From Hyphomicrobiales bacterium 4NK60-0047b (GTDB taxonomy: Bacteria > Pseudomonadota > Alphaproteobacteria > Rhizobiales > HXMU1428-3): a stretch of 64,000 nt of DNA. Under the pieces are notes generated by a model. The model was not told the DNA's origin. It saw nothing but the letters and a program-made list of their open reading frames with translations, and did not search any database. Of this stretch, positions 1-8,485 are shown one piece after another. A program made the translations under genes and the position numbers. Location: positions 186,001 to 250,000 of the forward strand of contig BAABWY010000005.1 of the NCBI GenBank assembly GCA_040367435.1, read 5' to 3'. Numbering within the stretch: position 1 is the stretch's first letter; each line of letters begins with the position of its first letter.

Positions 1-116
1 TCATTGATAAAAACCACGTCCCTCAATGGCAACCTCCAACCTTAGAGAGTGTAACGACTGATCAGCTAGATGCTTTGTTCGCCCCTCTTGGCACTGAGGA
101 ATGGCTGAGCAACTAA
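1..116 (+). CDS. 3-hydroxyisobutyryl-CoA hydrolase, C-terminal end (partial)
   Basis: Only the last 37 codons lie in the window (frame starts at base 3, stop TAA at 114-116). The peptide begins IDKNHVPQWQP and ends FAPLGTEEWLSN. This resembles the C-terminus of enoyl-CoA hydratase/isomerase-type 3-hydroxyisobutyryl-CoA hydrolases, which release 3-hydroxyisobutyrate from its CoA ester in valine catabolism. The next gene 45 bp downstream is 3-hydroxyisobutyrate dehydrogenase, the following enzyme of that pathway, which strongly supports the reading. The N-terminus is outside the window, so the catalytic part was not seen. Confidence 0.75.
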   Translation, partial: IDKNHVPQWQPPTLESVTTDQLDALFAPLGTEEWLSN

Positions 117-161
117 AATACTTAAAGAAACAATTTAAAAGACTTTGTTTGGGAGGATGAA

Positions 162-1040
162 ATGGCAAAAATCAGTTTTATTGGCTTAGGTAACATGGGT
201 TTACCTATGGCACAGAACCTCGCCAAAGCTGGGCATGATGTTATTGGATTTGATGCATTACCTGCAGCCAGGGAGGCAGCAACTTCAGCTGGATTTACAA
301 TTGGTGAAAGCAATTCACAAGTCGCAGAGACAGCTGAGATTATCATTTTGATGCTGCCAAACGGGCAGATTGTTCAAGACGTTGCGAGAGAAATTTTAAC
401 AACGCTACCCAAAGGGAGCCTGCTTATTGATTGTTCTACGATTGATGTGAGCTCAGCTAAAGCTCTGCATGAAATGGCAAATGCTACTGAAGTACTTAGC
501 CTAGATGCCCCTGTTTCTGGTGGTGTTGGAGGGGCTGCTGGCGGCACACTTACCTTTATGGTTGGTGGCTCTCAAGATGCTTTTGAGACAGGTGCTCCTT
601 ATTTTGAGATTATGGGACAAAAGGCTGTTCACTGTGGTGATGGAGGCTCTGGTCAATCAGCTAAGATTTGTAACAATATGATGCTTGGTATTTCAATGAT
701 TGCCACTTGCGAAGCCTTTGCAATGGCTGAAAAACTGGGACTTTCTCAATCAGCTTTGTTTGATGTTGTCTCGACCTCTTCTGGATCTTGCTGGTCTGTA
801 AATACTTATTGTCCTGTTCCTGGAGTTGGCCCGCAGTCTCCTGCTGACAATGATTACAAGGCTGGCTTTGCTGCCGCATTGATGTTGAAAGATATGGACC
901 TTTCCCAACAGGCTGCTGGCTCTGTTGAAGCTGCAACGCCGCTTGGGGAACATGCAACGCGTCTTTACAAGCAAATGGTTGATGATGGCCAGGGCGGGGC
1001 TGATTTTTCTGCAATCATTCATCATCTAGATAAAAAGTAA
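162..1040 (+). CDS. mmsB: 3-hydroxyisobutyrate dehydrogenase
   Basis: 292 aa, the usual size for the family. It oxidises 3-hydroxyisobutyrate to methylmalonate semialdehyde with NAD in valine degradation. The N-terminus carries the Rossmann signature GLGNMG at residues 8-13. The substrate loop [11 protein letters not shown] lies near residue 118, and the catalytic lysine is in [12 protein letters not shown] near residue 170. A GGGAGG-like ribosome binding site (gggagg) precedes the ATG by about 6 nt. It sits between the hydrolase tail and an enoyl-CoA hydratase, all same strand with short gaps, so an operon for branched-chain acyl-CoA breakdown is likely. Confidence 0.93.
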   Translation: MAKISFIGLGNMGLPMAQNLAKAGHDVIGFDALPAAREAATSAGFTIGESNSQVAETAEIIILMLPNGQIVQDVAREILTTLPKGSLLIDCSTIDVSSAKALHEMANATEVLSLDAPVSGGVGGAAGGTLTFMVGGSQDAFETGAPYFEIMGQKAVHCGDGGSGQSAKICNNMMLGISMIATCEAFAMAEKLGLSQSALFDVVSTSSGSCWSVNTYCPVPGVGPQSPADNDYKAGFAAALMLKDMDLSQQAAGSVEAATPLGEHATRLYKQMVDDGQGGADFSAIIHHLDKK

Positions 1041-1063
1041 TTTCAAACGATTGGAACATAATC

Positions 1064-1834
1064 ATGAGCACAACAGTCACATTTGAAAAAAAGGGCCGCG
1101 TTGCTTTATTAACGTTAAACCGCCCAGAAGCTTTGAATGCCTTAAACTCTGAATTACTTGAAACTTTAATGGGCCATATTAACACTCTGGCTGATGATCC
1201 TGACACGGGTTGCATTGTCATCACCGGCTCTGACCGGGCTTTTGCAGCCGGAGCTGACATTAAGGAAATGTCTTCTAAATCTTACATCGAAATGCTGATG
1301 ACAGATCATTTTGGGCGACATAATGCCATGGAGCGGTGCCGCGTTCCAATAATCGCGGCTGTATCTGGGTTCGCATTAGGTGGCGGCTGTGAGCTTGCCA
1401 TGATGTGCGATTTTATTCTTGCTTCCGATACTGCCAAATTTGGCCAACCAGAAATTAAACTCGGCGTCATTCCTGGCATGGGTGGTTCTCAACGCTTAAC
1501 CCGCGCAATTGGTAAATCCAAGGCGATGGATATGATCTTAACAGGCCGGATGATGGATGCTGATGAAGCAGAACGTGCTGGCCTTGTTTCTCGCATCATT
1601 CCTGTAGATGAGCTTTTAGATGGGGCATTGAAAGCAGCTGAGACCATTGCTGACTTTTCTCGCCCTTCCGTTTTTGCAGCCAAAGAAACTGTTGACCGAG
1701 CCTTTGAGACAACCCTTCAAGAAGGGCTTCATTATGAGCAACGTGTGTTCTATCCGCTTTTCTCAACTGAAGACCAAAAAGAAGGAATGGAAGCCTTTAG
1801 TGAAAAGCGTGCTCCAAATTTCAAACATAAATAG
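1064..1834 (+). CDS. enoyl-CoA hydratase
   Basis: 256 aa crotonase-fold protein, typical length. It hydrates trans-2-enoyl-CoA to the 3-hydroxyacyl-CoA. The oxyanion-hole segment [11 protein letters not shown] is near residue 60. The two catalytic glutamates are expected in [11 protein letters not shown] (about residue 110) and [13 protein letters not shown] (about residue 130); both are present. It starts 23 bp after mmsB and ends 11 bp before the thiolase gene, fitting a short-chain or branched-chain beta-oxidation operon. Its exact substrate (crotonyl-, methacrylyl- or tiglyl-CoA) cannot be read from the sequence; the context favours valine/isoleucine intermediates. Confidence 0.92.
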   Translation: MSTTVTFEKKGRVALLTLNRPEALNALNSELLETLMGHINTLADDPDTGCIVITGSDRAFAAGADIKEMSSKSYIEMLMTDHFGRHNAMERCRVPIIAAVSGFALGGGCELAMMCDFILASDTAKFGQPEIKLGVIPGMGGSQRLTRAIGKSKAMDMILTGRMMDADEAERAGLVSRIIPVDELLDGALKAAETIADFSRPSVFAAKETVDRAFETTLQEGLHYEQRVFYPLFSTEDQKEGMEAFSEKRAPNFKHK

Positions 1835-1845
1835 GAAGCTAACTC

Positions 1846-3030
1846 ATGTCTGATGCAATTGTAATCGTGGGTGCGGCCCGCACACCTTTGGGCGCTATGC
1901 AAGGTGAACTCTCTGACCTAACTGCCAGTGAACTTGGAGGGCATGCAATTTCTGCGGCGCTCGAGGGTTCTGGTGTCGATAAATCAGAAGTCGATGAAGT
2001 TCTTATGGGCTGTGTACTCCCGGCTGGACAAGGCCAGGCCCCAGCTCGCCAAGCCGGCTTTGCTGCAGGGCTCGATAAAAACGTGCCTGCTGTGACGCTC
2101 AACAAAATGTGTGGCTCAGGCATGAAAACCGTTATGATGGCGCACGACCAACTTAAGGCTGAAAATGGTTCAGTTTTGGTAGCTGGTGGCATGGAAAGCA
2201 TGACAAAGGCACCCTATATGCTACCGAAAATGCGTGATGGAGCGCGGCTCGGGCACGCAACTGTGGTCGACCATATGTTTCTTGATGGTTTAGAAGATGC
2301 CTATGATAAGGGCCGTTTGATGGGTAGCTTTGCTGATGAGTGTGCGCAAAAATATCAACTTTCTCGCGAGGCGCAGGATGACTACGCACTTGCCTCACTC
2401 GACCGCGCTAAAAAAGCGCAAGAGAGCGGCGCTTTTGATGCTGAGATTTCTCCTGTTACCCTTTCGACTAGAAAAGGTGACGTCACGATAAGTAAGGATG
2501 AAGGTCCGTCTCGGGCACGTCCAGATAAAATCCCTCACCTCAAACCAGCTTTCAATAAAGATGGCACAGTGACGGCCGCAAATGCGTCTTCTATTTCTGA
2601 TGGTGGCGCTGCTCTCATTTTAATGAGAGAAACTGAAGCTAGAGACAAGGGCTTGAATATTCGCGCTCGTATTTTAGGGCATACCAGTCATGCTCATGAA
2701 CCTGAGTGGTTTTCGACAGCGCCGGTTCCTGCCATGCAAAATTTACTTAAGAAATGTGGCATGTCGGTTTCTGATGTTGACTTATGGGAAATTAACGAAG
2801 CTTTTGCTGTCGTTCCTATGGCTGCGATGGCTGAAATTGGCATGGATCATAGTGCTGTCAATGTTCATGGCGGAGCCTGTGCCATTGGGCACCCAATTGG
2901 AGCGTCTGGAGCGCGCATATTGGTAACATTGCTTCATGCTCTTGAACATCATGACAAAACAACCGGTATCGCCTCTCTATGTATTGGTGGCGGCGAGGGA
3001 ACGGCAGTTGCCATTGAACGTGCAAGTTGA
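1846..3030 (+). CDS. acetyl-CoA C-acyltransferase (thiolase)
   Basis: 394 aa thiolase. It cleaves 3-ketoacyl-CoA with CoA or condenses two acetyl-CoA. The nucleophilic cysteine is C89 in NKMCGSGMK. The C-terminal motifs are NVHGGACAIGHPIGASG (catalytic His near residue 350) and CIGGGEGTA (second Cys near 380). The order hydratase, thiolase, then a type II 3-hydroxyacyl-CoA dehydrogenase gives the last three steps of isoleucine/short-chain acyl-CoA oxidation. Biosynthetic versus degradative thiolase cannot be settled from sequence alone; no phaB-like reductase is next to it, so degradation is preferred. Confidence 0.92.
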   Translation: MSDAIVIVGAARTPLGAMQGELSDLTASELGGHAISAALEGSGVDKSEVDEVLMGCVLPAGQGQAPARQAGFAAGLDKNVPAVTLNKMCGSGMKTVMMAHDQLKAENGSVLVAGGMESMTKAPYMLPKMRDGARLGHATVVDHMFLDGLEDAYDKGRLMGSFADECAQKYQLSREAQDDYALASLDRAKKAQESGAFDAEISPVTLSTRKGDVTISKDEGPSRARPDKIPHLKPAFNKDGTVTAANASSISDGGAALILMRETEARDKGLNIRARILGHTSHAHEPEWFSTAPVPAMQNLLKKCGMSVSDVDLWEINEAFAVVPMAAMAEIGMDHSAVNVHGGACAIGHPIGASGARILVTLLHALEHHDKTTGIASLCIGGGEGTAVAIERAS

Positions 3031-3052
3031 TCGATAAAGAAAGATTATATAA

Positions 3053-3817
3053 ATGAAATTAGATAATAGCATTTCTGCTGTTGTTACTGGTGCCGCTTCT
3101 GGTCTTGGTGAAGCTGTGGCTCGCGCTCTAGCAGCCAAGGGTGTTCGCGTTACTATTTTTGATATGAATGACGAGCTTGGCAATTTTGTTGCAGGTGACA
3201 TCAACGGGCAATTTGTTTCTGTTGATGTGTCTGATCCAGAAAGTGTGCGACAAGGTTTTGAGGCTGCTCGTACTTCTCATGGCCAAGAGCGAATTATGAT
3301 AAATTGCGCAGGCATTGCACCATCAGCTAAAACAGTTTCTCGTGGCAATGCTCATGATGCAGCTCTTTTTGCAAAGACGGTTGCTGTGAATTTGGTTGGT
3401 AGTTTTAACACTGCCTCACAATCTGCTGAGGGCATGACGAAGGCTGCCCCGCTTGAGGGAAGTGAACGCGGTGTGATTATCAACACGGCGTCTGTTGCGG
3501 CATATGATGGGCAGGTCGGGCAAATTGCTTATGCCTCCTCAAAGGGCGGTGTTGTTGGACTAACCCTGCCGATGGCAAGGGATCTTTCTTCTCATGGTAT
3601 TCGTGTGGTGGCCATTGCCCCTGGCATTTTCAAAACACCGATGATGGCGCAATTTTCTCAAGAAATACAGGATGCACTTGGAGCGCAAGTGCCGTTTCCT
3701 TCACGACTTGGGGAACCTGATGAATTTGCCTCTCTTGGGGTGCATATATGCGAAAACCAAATGCTCAATGGTGAAGTCATTCGTCTCGATGGCGCTATTC
3801 GCATGGCGCCGCGTTAA
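3053..3817 (+). CDS. SDR-family 3-hydroxyacyl-CoA dehydrogenase (HSD10-like)
   Basis: 254 aa classical short-chain dehydrogenase. The NAD-binding motif TGAASGLG is at residues 13-20 and the active site YASSK near residue 164. Closest in style to type II 3-hydroxyacyl-CoA / 2-methyl-3-hydroxybutyryl-CoA dehydrogenases (HSD17B10 group), as judged from the N-terminal pattern and the segment APGIFKTPMM near residue 187. It would supply the ketoacyl-CoA for the thiolase just upstream. Last gene of the operon; a strong intrinsic terminator follows within 30 bp. Confidence 0.88.
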   Translation: MKLDNSISAVVTGAASGLGEAVARALAAKGVRVTIFDMNDELGNFVAGDINGQFVSVDVSDPESVRQGFEAARTSHGQERIMINCAGIAPSAKTVSRGNAHDAALFAKTVAVNLVGSFNTASQSAEGMTKAAPLEGSERGVIINTASVAAYDGQVGQIAYASSKGGVVGLTLPMARDLSSHGIRVVAIAPGIFKTPMMAQFSQEIQDALGAQVPFPSRLGEPDEFASLGVHICENQMLNGEVIRLDGAIRMAPR

Positions 3818-3846
3818 GTATTTCATTTTAATACCGTTTTAAATTT

Positions 3847-3888
3847 AACAAGCTGATTTGAAGGTTTCAAATCAGCTTGTTTTTTTTA
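3847..3888 (+). terminator. Rho-independent terminator of the acyl-CoA degradation operon
   Basis: A perfect 16-bp stem (arms 3847-3862 and 3866-3881) with a 3-nt loop GGT is followed by an uninterrupted T run. It lies 30 bp past the dehydrogenase stop. The A-rich left flank means it could also work for the convergent minus-strand gene. Confidence 0.93.
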
Positions 3889-3911
3889 TTAGCTTAGCAT
3901 CTTCCTGAAAT

Positions 3912-5000
3912 TTAGTTTTTGCTTTTAATTAGTTTTTTTACTTGGTTTAATCTTTGCCATTCTGGAATTTCTGCGGCTAAACTTGTTTCCTTCCATTTGG
4001 GGTGGCGCCCTATTTCCGTAAAATCTGGGAATTTAGCAAAGAACCGGTTGATGAACTTTTCAATCTTTCTTTTTCGTGCACTGTTTTTTGATTGATCCCA
4101 ATTATAAACTGCTAACATGACGCCATTGGCAACTGTTGGCACTTTGCTGCCTTTTTCAATTAAGCCTGGGTAATGCTCATGAGATAAATATGATGGAAAA
4201 TAGAAATGCTCCAGTACATTTACCAGAGGGGTTTTTTCGGAACTATCGAAAAAGAACGTGGCTGGGATAAAATGCAAACCATCCTCTTTGGTAAGACCAC
4301 TTAGTTTATTTAAAGGCGCCCCACCTACTGTGATCATTGCATCAATTTCCCCTCGCTTTAGTTTTTCCAAGGCAACTTCATTGTTGTAAGTTGTGTATTT
4401 AATTTTAACACCAAGCAATTCAAATATATTTCTACTCATAATATTAGTGCCACTATTAGGCGCGGAGATATTGACTAATTTTCCTTTTAAACCTCTGATG
4501 TTTTTATATTTCTTATTTCCAATCACGTGCCATTCAGCGTGATAGAGTTTTGTTATGAAATTAATTTTCTTAAAAATATTATTATAAAGCGACCAGTTTT
4601 TCCCTCGAAGGTGAGCTAGAATATCCGTTTGGATAATACCCAGATCAACTCCATTTAAAAACATTATATCTAGTGCATTTTGTGCACCACCTTTTGAGAG
4701 AACAGGTAATACGCGAATCTGATCACCTAAATCTTCGTTCTTCCCTTCAATCACGTCTACTATGTCTTTGGCTATATGGACCTGAGTATCTGACCCTGCA
4801 TCTATGACGAGTGTAACTGTATTTTTATTAATTACTTTTCTGACAGAGCTTAAATTTGTTGTATTGAATTTATTTTCAAGTTCTCTTTTTTCTTGGGCTG
4901 AGGTTGTGTTCAAATTCATCGTCAATATTATGAAAAGTAGCATTGTTTTGCAGATGGAATTTTTTAAAAATTCTCTCAAATTACTATTTAACTGGCACAT
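3912..5000 (-). CDS. TAXI-family TRAP transporter solute-binding protein
   Basis: 362 aa secreted protein. The hydrophobic stretch MLLFIILTMNLNTTSA near residues 19-36 acts as a signal peptide, and an internal ATG at its start is an alternative initiation site. The body matches the TAXI branch of TRAP substrate-binding proteins: VTLVIDAGSDTQ near residue 63, SKGGAQNALDIMFLNGVDLGI near residues 102-122, and NISAPNSGTNIMSR near residue 178. TAXI proteins usually deliver organic acids to a fused TRAP permease. No TRAP membrane subunit is nearby, so it is an orphan binding protein or a sensor partner. It lies 20 bp downstream of the Cache-domain gene on the same strand, suggesting a two-gene unit. 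Confidence 0.82.
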   Translation of the reverse strand: MCQLNSNLREFLKNSICKTMLLFIILTMNLNTTSAQEKRELENKFNTTNLSSVRKVINKNTVTLVIDAGSDTQVHIAKDIVDVIEGKNEDLGDQIRVLPVLSKGGAQNALDIMFLNGVDLGIIQTDILAHLRGKNWSLYNNIFKKINFITKLYHAEWHVIGNKKYKNIRGLKGKLVNISAPNSGTNIMSRNIFELLGVKIKYTTYNNEVALEKLKRGEIDAMITVGGAPLNKLSGLTKEDGLHFIPATFFFDSSEKTPLVNVLEHFYFPSYLSHEHYPGLIEKGSKVPTVANGVMLAVYNWDQSKNSARKRKIEKFINRFFAKFPDFTEIGRHPKWKETSLAAEIPEWQRLNQVKKLIKSKN

Positions 5001-5020
5001 GTTTTACTCCGGAAACTAAA

Positions 5021-5527
5021 CTATCTAGTTCTTACTGTTTTTGTTTGATAAATCCCAACTCCTACAAAAAGGTTCTCATCAATCCTTTCCAAATAAGTGC
5101 TCTTAAAATCTAGCTTTCCAGTGACAAAGTTGGGCCATTTATAATTTACCCATCCCGTTCTCTTTACCTTCATGACATCCACGAATTCTTGGATCATCAA
5201 TTTTCCATCGCCATCGGTTAAACGAATGATATTTTTGCCAACAAGAGCCTGAAGCACACCGTGAGCAACAATCACTCCCTCATTATTCATAATGAAAGCG
5301 TAGAGATCTCTGTCTCTGAAAATTTTAGTGTGATTGATGGTGTGAAGAGTTTTATTTATTCCATCATTTTTAAATTTTTTAATGACTTGCTTGGCCATTG
5401 AGATAGCTTCGCTTGGTGTTCCTCTATTCGAGGACTGTGCTGATGCCTCAAAAGAGACATTTAAAATGAGCATTGCGCACAGAAAAACGATTTTAATTTT
5501 CTTAAATTTGTTTTTTATATTCAGCAT
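5021..5527 (-). CDS. secreted single-Cache-domain protein
   Basis: 168 aa. The signal peptide covers residues 1-30, ending near EASAQ. The rest resembles a single Cache (type 2) ligand-binding domain: a long N-terminal helix, then YAFIMNNEGVIVAHG (residues 76-90), VGKNI, FVDVMKVKRTGWVNYKWP and a final GVGIYQTK strand. In receptors these domains are followed by a membrane segment and signalling module; here nothing follows, so it is a free periplasmic domain. Paired with the TAXI-type binding protein downstream, it may be part of a two-protein periplasmic ligand system. The partner and ligand are unknown. Confidence 0.7.
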   Translation of the reverse strand: MLNIKNKFKKIKIVFLCAMLILNVSFEASAQSSNRGTPSEAISMAKQVIKKFKNDGINKTLHTINHTKIFRDRDLYAFIMNNEGVIVAHGVLQALVGKNIIRLTDGDGKLMIQEFVDVMKVKRTGWVNYKWPNFVTGKLDFKSTYLERIDENLFVGVGIYQTKTVRTR

Positions 5528-5557
5528 CTTACCTATTAACCACTTTTAAAAACAAAA

Positions 5558-5588
5558 AAAGGGCCCGGGGATAATCCCCGGGCCCTTT
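5558..5588 (-). terminator. strong GC-rich terminator after the porin gene
   Basis: A perfect 14-bp stem (5558-5571 / 5575-5588) with loop TAA. On the minus strand it is followed by a T-rich tract (complement of 5544-5560), and the porin stop is 28 bp upstream. It isolates the highly expressed porin transcript from the Cache/TAXI pair, which must then have its own promoter in the short gap or depend on readthrough. Confidence 0.92.
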
Positions 5589-5616
5589 CTTGATCAAAGG
5601 AATTTAAGTTTTGTAA

Positions 5617-6876
5617 TTAGAACTTAATTACGCCACCGATTAGAACAAGATCAATGTCATCGATTGCAGCTTGGCCGCTAATTTCGAATTCTTGATGTTC
5701 ATAAGTGATATACAGGTGCATTGCAGCTGCATCAATTTCTTGAATTGCGCCAAGTTGCACTTTGTTTGCTTCAGTAGTAGTACCAGCTGCGATGCTAGCT
5801 AGAGCAGCAGTTGCATAACCATTGTTAATCTCTGTGTAACCACCCCAAAGAGTAGTTTTACCTAGAGAATTCCAACGTTGTTTAATACCACCTTGAAGGT
5901 GCCAACCGTATGTATCATCAGCAGAGTCAGGTGCATTTGCAGCTACGAATGAATCATATTCGAAACCACTATATTGACCGTGAATGAATAGACCCGTTGG
6001 GTTATGCATTAAGCCAAAGTTTGCAAGAAGGTTTTCTTCTTTCGTGATGCCACGATCTGAACCAGCAAAACCTTTTCTTGGATCATCACCTTCAAATACA
6101 CGGTAACCAGCAGATGCTTTAAATGTGAAATCACCGAATTTTTGAGTTGTCTTAATTGCAACATCGTAGAAATCGTCTTCACCCCAAGAAGCTGAGATAG
6201 TAAAGCCACCGATAGTCGGGCTATCATAACGAATGATGTTTGTTAGGAAAGATGATTCAAAGAAACTGCCTGATTGCAAGCCACCAGTAATACGGAACAG
6301 AGGTGTGCCATTTACTGTAAAGCTTGAATTGCCTAGGAAGTCAGCTTGAGCACCAGATGTAATTGAACTAAAGCCAGCTACATTTGATGAAAATGTTAAG
6401 TTATCAGTTGGTGATGAGCCAAAGCCCCATGTTAATTTACCAAGAGATTTACTCTTAATGTACATGTTTGAATCACGGATACGTAGTGAATTTGCGTTGT
6501 CATCACTAGCTTGAGATACAGAGAATGTACGATCTGTAAGAGTTTCAATTTCAATGCGGTAACCAGCTGACCACTCGTGGTTGATTTTAGCACCACCAGT
6601 AAATCTGATACGTGTAGATGCAAAAGTAGAATCTACATTGTATGCATCGCTATCAGTGCCATCGTCCCAGATCATAAGGGCTTTGTTAACCCAACCTGAG
6701 ATTTTCAGTGATACCTTACGGTTACCTTTACGAGCTGTTGTTGCTTCAAGTGTAGCAACACGCTCTTCTAAGTCTGCACAACAGTCCCCCCCAAGGTCAG
6801 CAGCAGATGCTGAACCTGAAGTTGCAACCATCATTCCACCGGCAACAAGCGCGGCTAAAGAAAGTTTAGTTTTCAT
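5617..6876 (-). CDS. alphaproteobacterial outer-membrane porin
   Basis: 419 aa from the ATG at 6876, chosen because GGGGAAAT precedes it and the protein then opens with a clean signal peptide (MKTKLSLAALVAGGMM...ASA). A reading frame extends 18 codons further upstream but adds a non-signal-like leader. The mature start ADLGGDCCADLEERVATLE has a short coiled-coil segment. It is followed by VSLKISGWVNKALMIWDDG and alternating beta strands to a terminal LIGGVIKF, the aromatic end expected for BAM-dependent barrels. This is the pattern of the rhizobial Porin_2 family. It forms general diffusion channels for small hydrophilic solutes. Adjacent cysteines (CC) near the mature N-terminus are typical of this family's coiled-coil porins. 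Confidence 0.87.
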   Translation of the reverse strand: MKTKLSLAALVAGGMMVATSGSASAADLGGDCCADLEERVATLEATTARKGNRKVSLKISGWVNKALMIWDDGTDSDAYNVDSTFASTRIRFTGGAKINHEWSAGYRIEIETLTDRTFSVSQASDDNANSLRIRDSNMYIKSKSLGKLTWGFGSSPTDNLTFSSNVAGFSSITSGAQADFLGNSSFTVNGTPLFRITGGLQSGSFFESSFLTNIIRYDSPTIGGFTISASWGEDDFYDVAIKTTQKFGDFTFKASAGYRVFEGDDPRKGFAGSDRGITKEENLLANFGLMHNPTGLFIHGQYSGFEYDSFVAANAPDSADDTYGWHLQGGIKQRWNSLGKTTLWGGYTEINNGYATAALASIAAGTTTEANKVQLGAIQEIDAAAMHLYITYEHQEFEISGQAAIDDIDLVLIGGVIKF

Positions 6877-7251
6877 GATTTCCCCAATCATTAATTTATC
6901 TCCATCCCCATCTAAAAAATGGAAACTCAATAAGTATATTTTAATATTAGAACTATCATTAAATCATTGTTTGAATGTTTAATGATTGCACCTTGGATAG
7001 GAAATGTTGCTCAATAATTTCTGAATTGTTACGAATTGTTGCAAGGAGTGCGAATTCACTTTGTTTGACCATTTAAAGGGTGTACTAGCCCATTTTCATG
7101 ATCTTAACATACACGGTATAATCATACTACGAGCCCCTGAAACACCTCTTTTAGACCTATTCTGCACTGGTACAAAAGTTTAACAAAACGTTACGTTGCA
7201 AAATCGCAACATGTTGTAAAACTATCTCTAAAAATCGACTTTTCAGTGAAT
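6877..7251. promoter_or_regulatory. porin upstream region (375 bp, no gene)
   Basis: AT-rich leader and promoter region of the porin gene. I see a 10-bp near-perfect tandem (gaattgttac / gaattgttgc, 7023-7042) and a small inverted repeat gttgc-n6-gcaac near 7193-7210. No confident -35/-10 pair or regulator site could be assigned. Confidence 0.4.
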
Positions 7252-7857
7252 TTAAAGTTCCTGACCGGGTATTTCTATTAGGAGTGCTCTTTCTTTTAAG
7301 AATGGATGTAGCTTGATAGCCTTTCGTAGTGCCTTTTGCCCTAATCCAGTTCGTCCCTGGCTCATCAAAATTTGTGCTTTTCCAGCTAATGCTCCAAAGT
7401 GGTTTGGTTCTAGCTCTATGGCACGATCAGCGTCCTCTAGAGATTTATCAAATTCTTCACGAAGAAAATGCACGAATGCTCTTTGATTCCAAACTTCGGC
7501 CCAGTCGGGTGTCTTTTCAACCACTTTGTTTAAAATCTCTAAGGACCCTGCGAAATCATAAGCTCTGCGTCGTTCCATAGCTTTTGCCAAAAGATCTGTT
7601 GCTTCGGCATTGGGACCAATTATCCAGCTTTGCCAAATTCTATCTTCTATTGCTCTGGCTGCACTTTCTGTTTTGGAGTTTTTTAATTCTATATATAGAG
7701 CCTCGATTTTTTCATTTGCCATTGCAAACTGCAAATTCCCAGTCGTTAAAACTGCAAACATTAGATGGGATAGTAAAAGTGTATAACTGACAATTAAGGA
7801 CACCTTAAATTTTCGGGCTCTCTTACTAACGACAATAGATTTGGCAATGTCATTCAT
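7252..7857 (-). CDS. periplasmic tetratricopeptide-repeat protein
   Basis: 201 aa from the ATG at 7857, chosen because AAGGAG lies 7 nt upstream; a GTG two codons earlier is in the same frame. A basic N-terminus is followed by a hydrophobic segment (about residues 18-45, VSLIVSYTLLLSHLMFAVL), so the protein is exported or anchored. After a helical region with SWIIGPNAEATDLLAKAM there are about three TPR units: YDFAGSLEILNKVVEKTPDWAEVWNQRA, FDKSLEDADRAIELEPNHFGALAGKA and a third ending near LHPFLKE. TPR proteins mediate protein-protein contacts; no enzymatic motif is seen. Similar short TPR proteins are common in Hyphomicrobiales without a defined role. Confidence 0.75.
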   Translation of the reverse strand: MNDIAKSIVVSKRARKFKVSLIVSYTLLLSHLMFAVLTTGNLQFAMANEKIEALYIELKNSKTESAARAIEDRIWQSWIIGPNAEATDLLAKAMERRRAYDFAGSLEILNKVVEKTPDWAEVWNQRAFVHFLREEFDKSLEDADRAIELEPNHFGALAGKAQILMSQGRTGLGQKALRKAIKLHPFLKERALLIEIPGQEL

Positions 7858-8485
7858 CAGCACTCTCCTTAGTTATATGTCCCGTCTCAAATGCCATGAT
7901 CAAATGCCCTAAATTTAGGCCAGATGACCTCTAGAGACGTCCGCAAAGCATTCTGAATAAACCATACTTAAAGATGTTTGAATATAGGATTTCACGATAT
8001 GTTTACTGGGGAATTACTCCATTAATTTCGACAGGGCTAAAGGATCTCTGTCTCCCTGATAGGTTGATACCCCAATTATATCGGATCAAATCCTCAAGTT
8101 ATTCACAGACTTTTTTCATCGTAACAGCTTGTAGTTACATAAAAACTTTCATTACACAGCTATATCCGTGCGAAACAGTAAAAAAGCACTTTTATTTCTC
8201 ACAATAAATGAGATGATTGCACGGTATTAGGATACTCTTGCCTTGAAACTAAATAAATTCTGATCGCTTGGTGATGCATATCACCTTTCTGAATTTATTA
8301 AGGTGAGTTTCTATTGTTCTTCTGCCAACGCTGTAATCGGGTGAGTTTACCCCTTTAGATTTGGTCGCCCTTCATTTTTGAAGGTATTTTTGTCATTTAG
8401 TAATTTGCGTCATACGAGTTTTAGTTAAGTGCGTTTGTGTTTTTACATGTCGTTTTAGCTGCAGATTTATTCTGTGTGAGGGAAA
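7858..8485. other. intergenic region between TPR gene and outer-membrane gene (628 bp)
   Basis: Divergent control region. It holds the ribosome binding site of the TPR gene, a perfect 12-bp palindrome CCTAAATTTAGG at 7908-7919, and an inverted repeat GGTGAT-gcat-ATCACC at 8270-8285 with further AAGGTG/CACCTT symmetry to about 8307. The short open frame at 7974-8207 shows no recognisable protein. No RNA gene was recognised. Confidence 0.45.

Noticed and set aside
7974-8207. 77-codon open frame in the TPR/outer-membrane gap
   Set aside because: No ribosome binding site, no recognisable protein pattern, and composition like surrounding AT-rich non-coding sequence.
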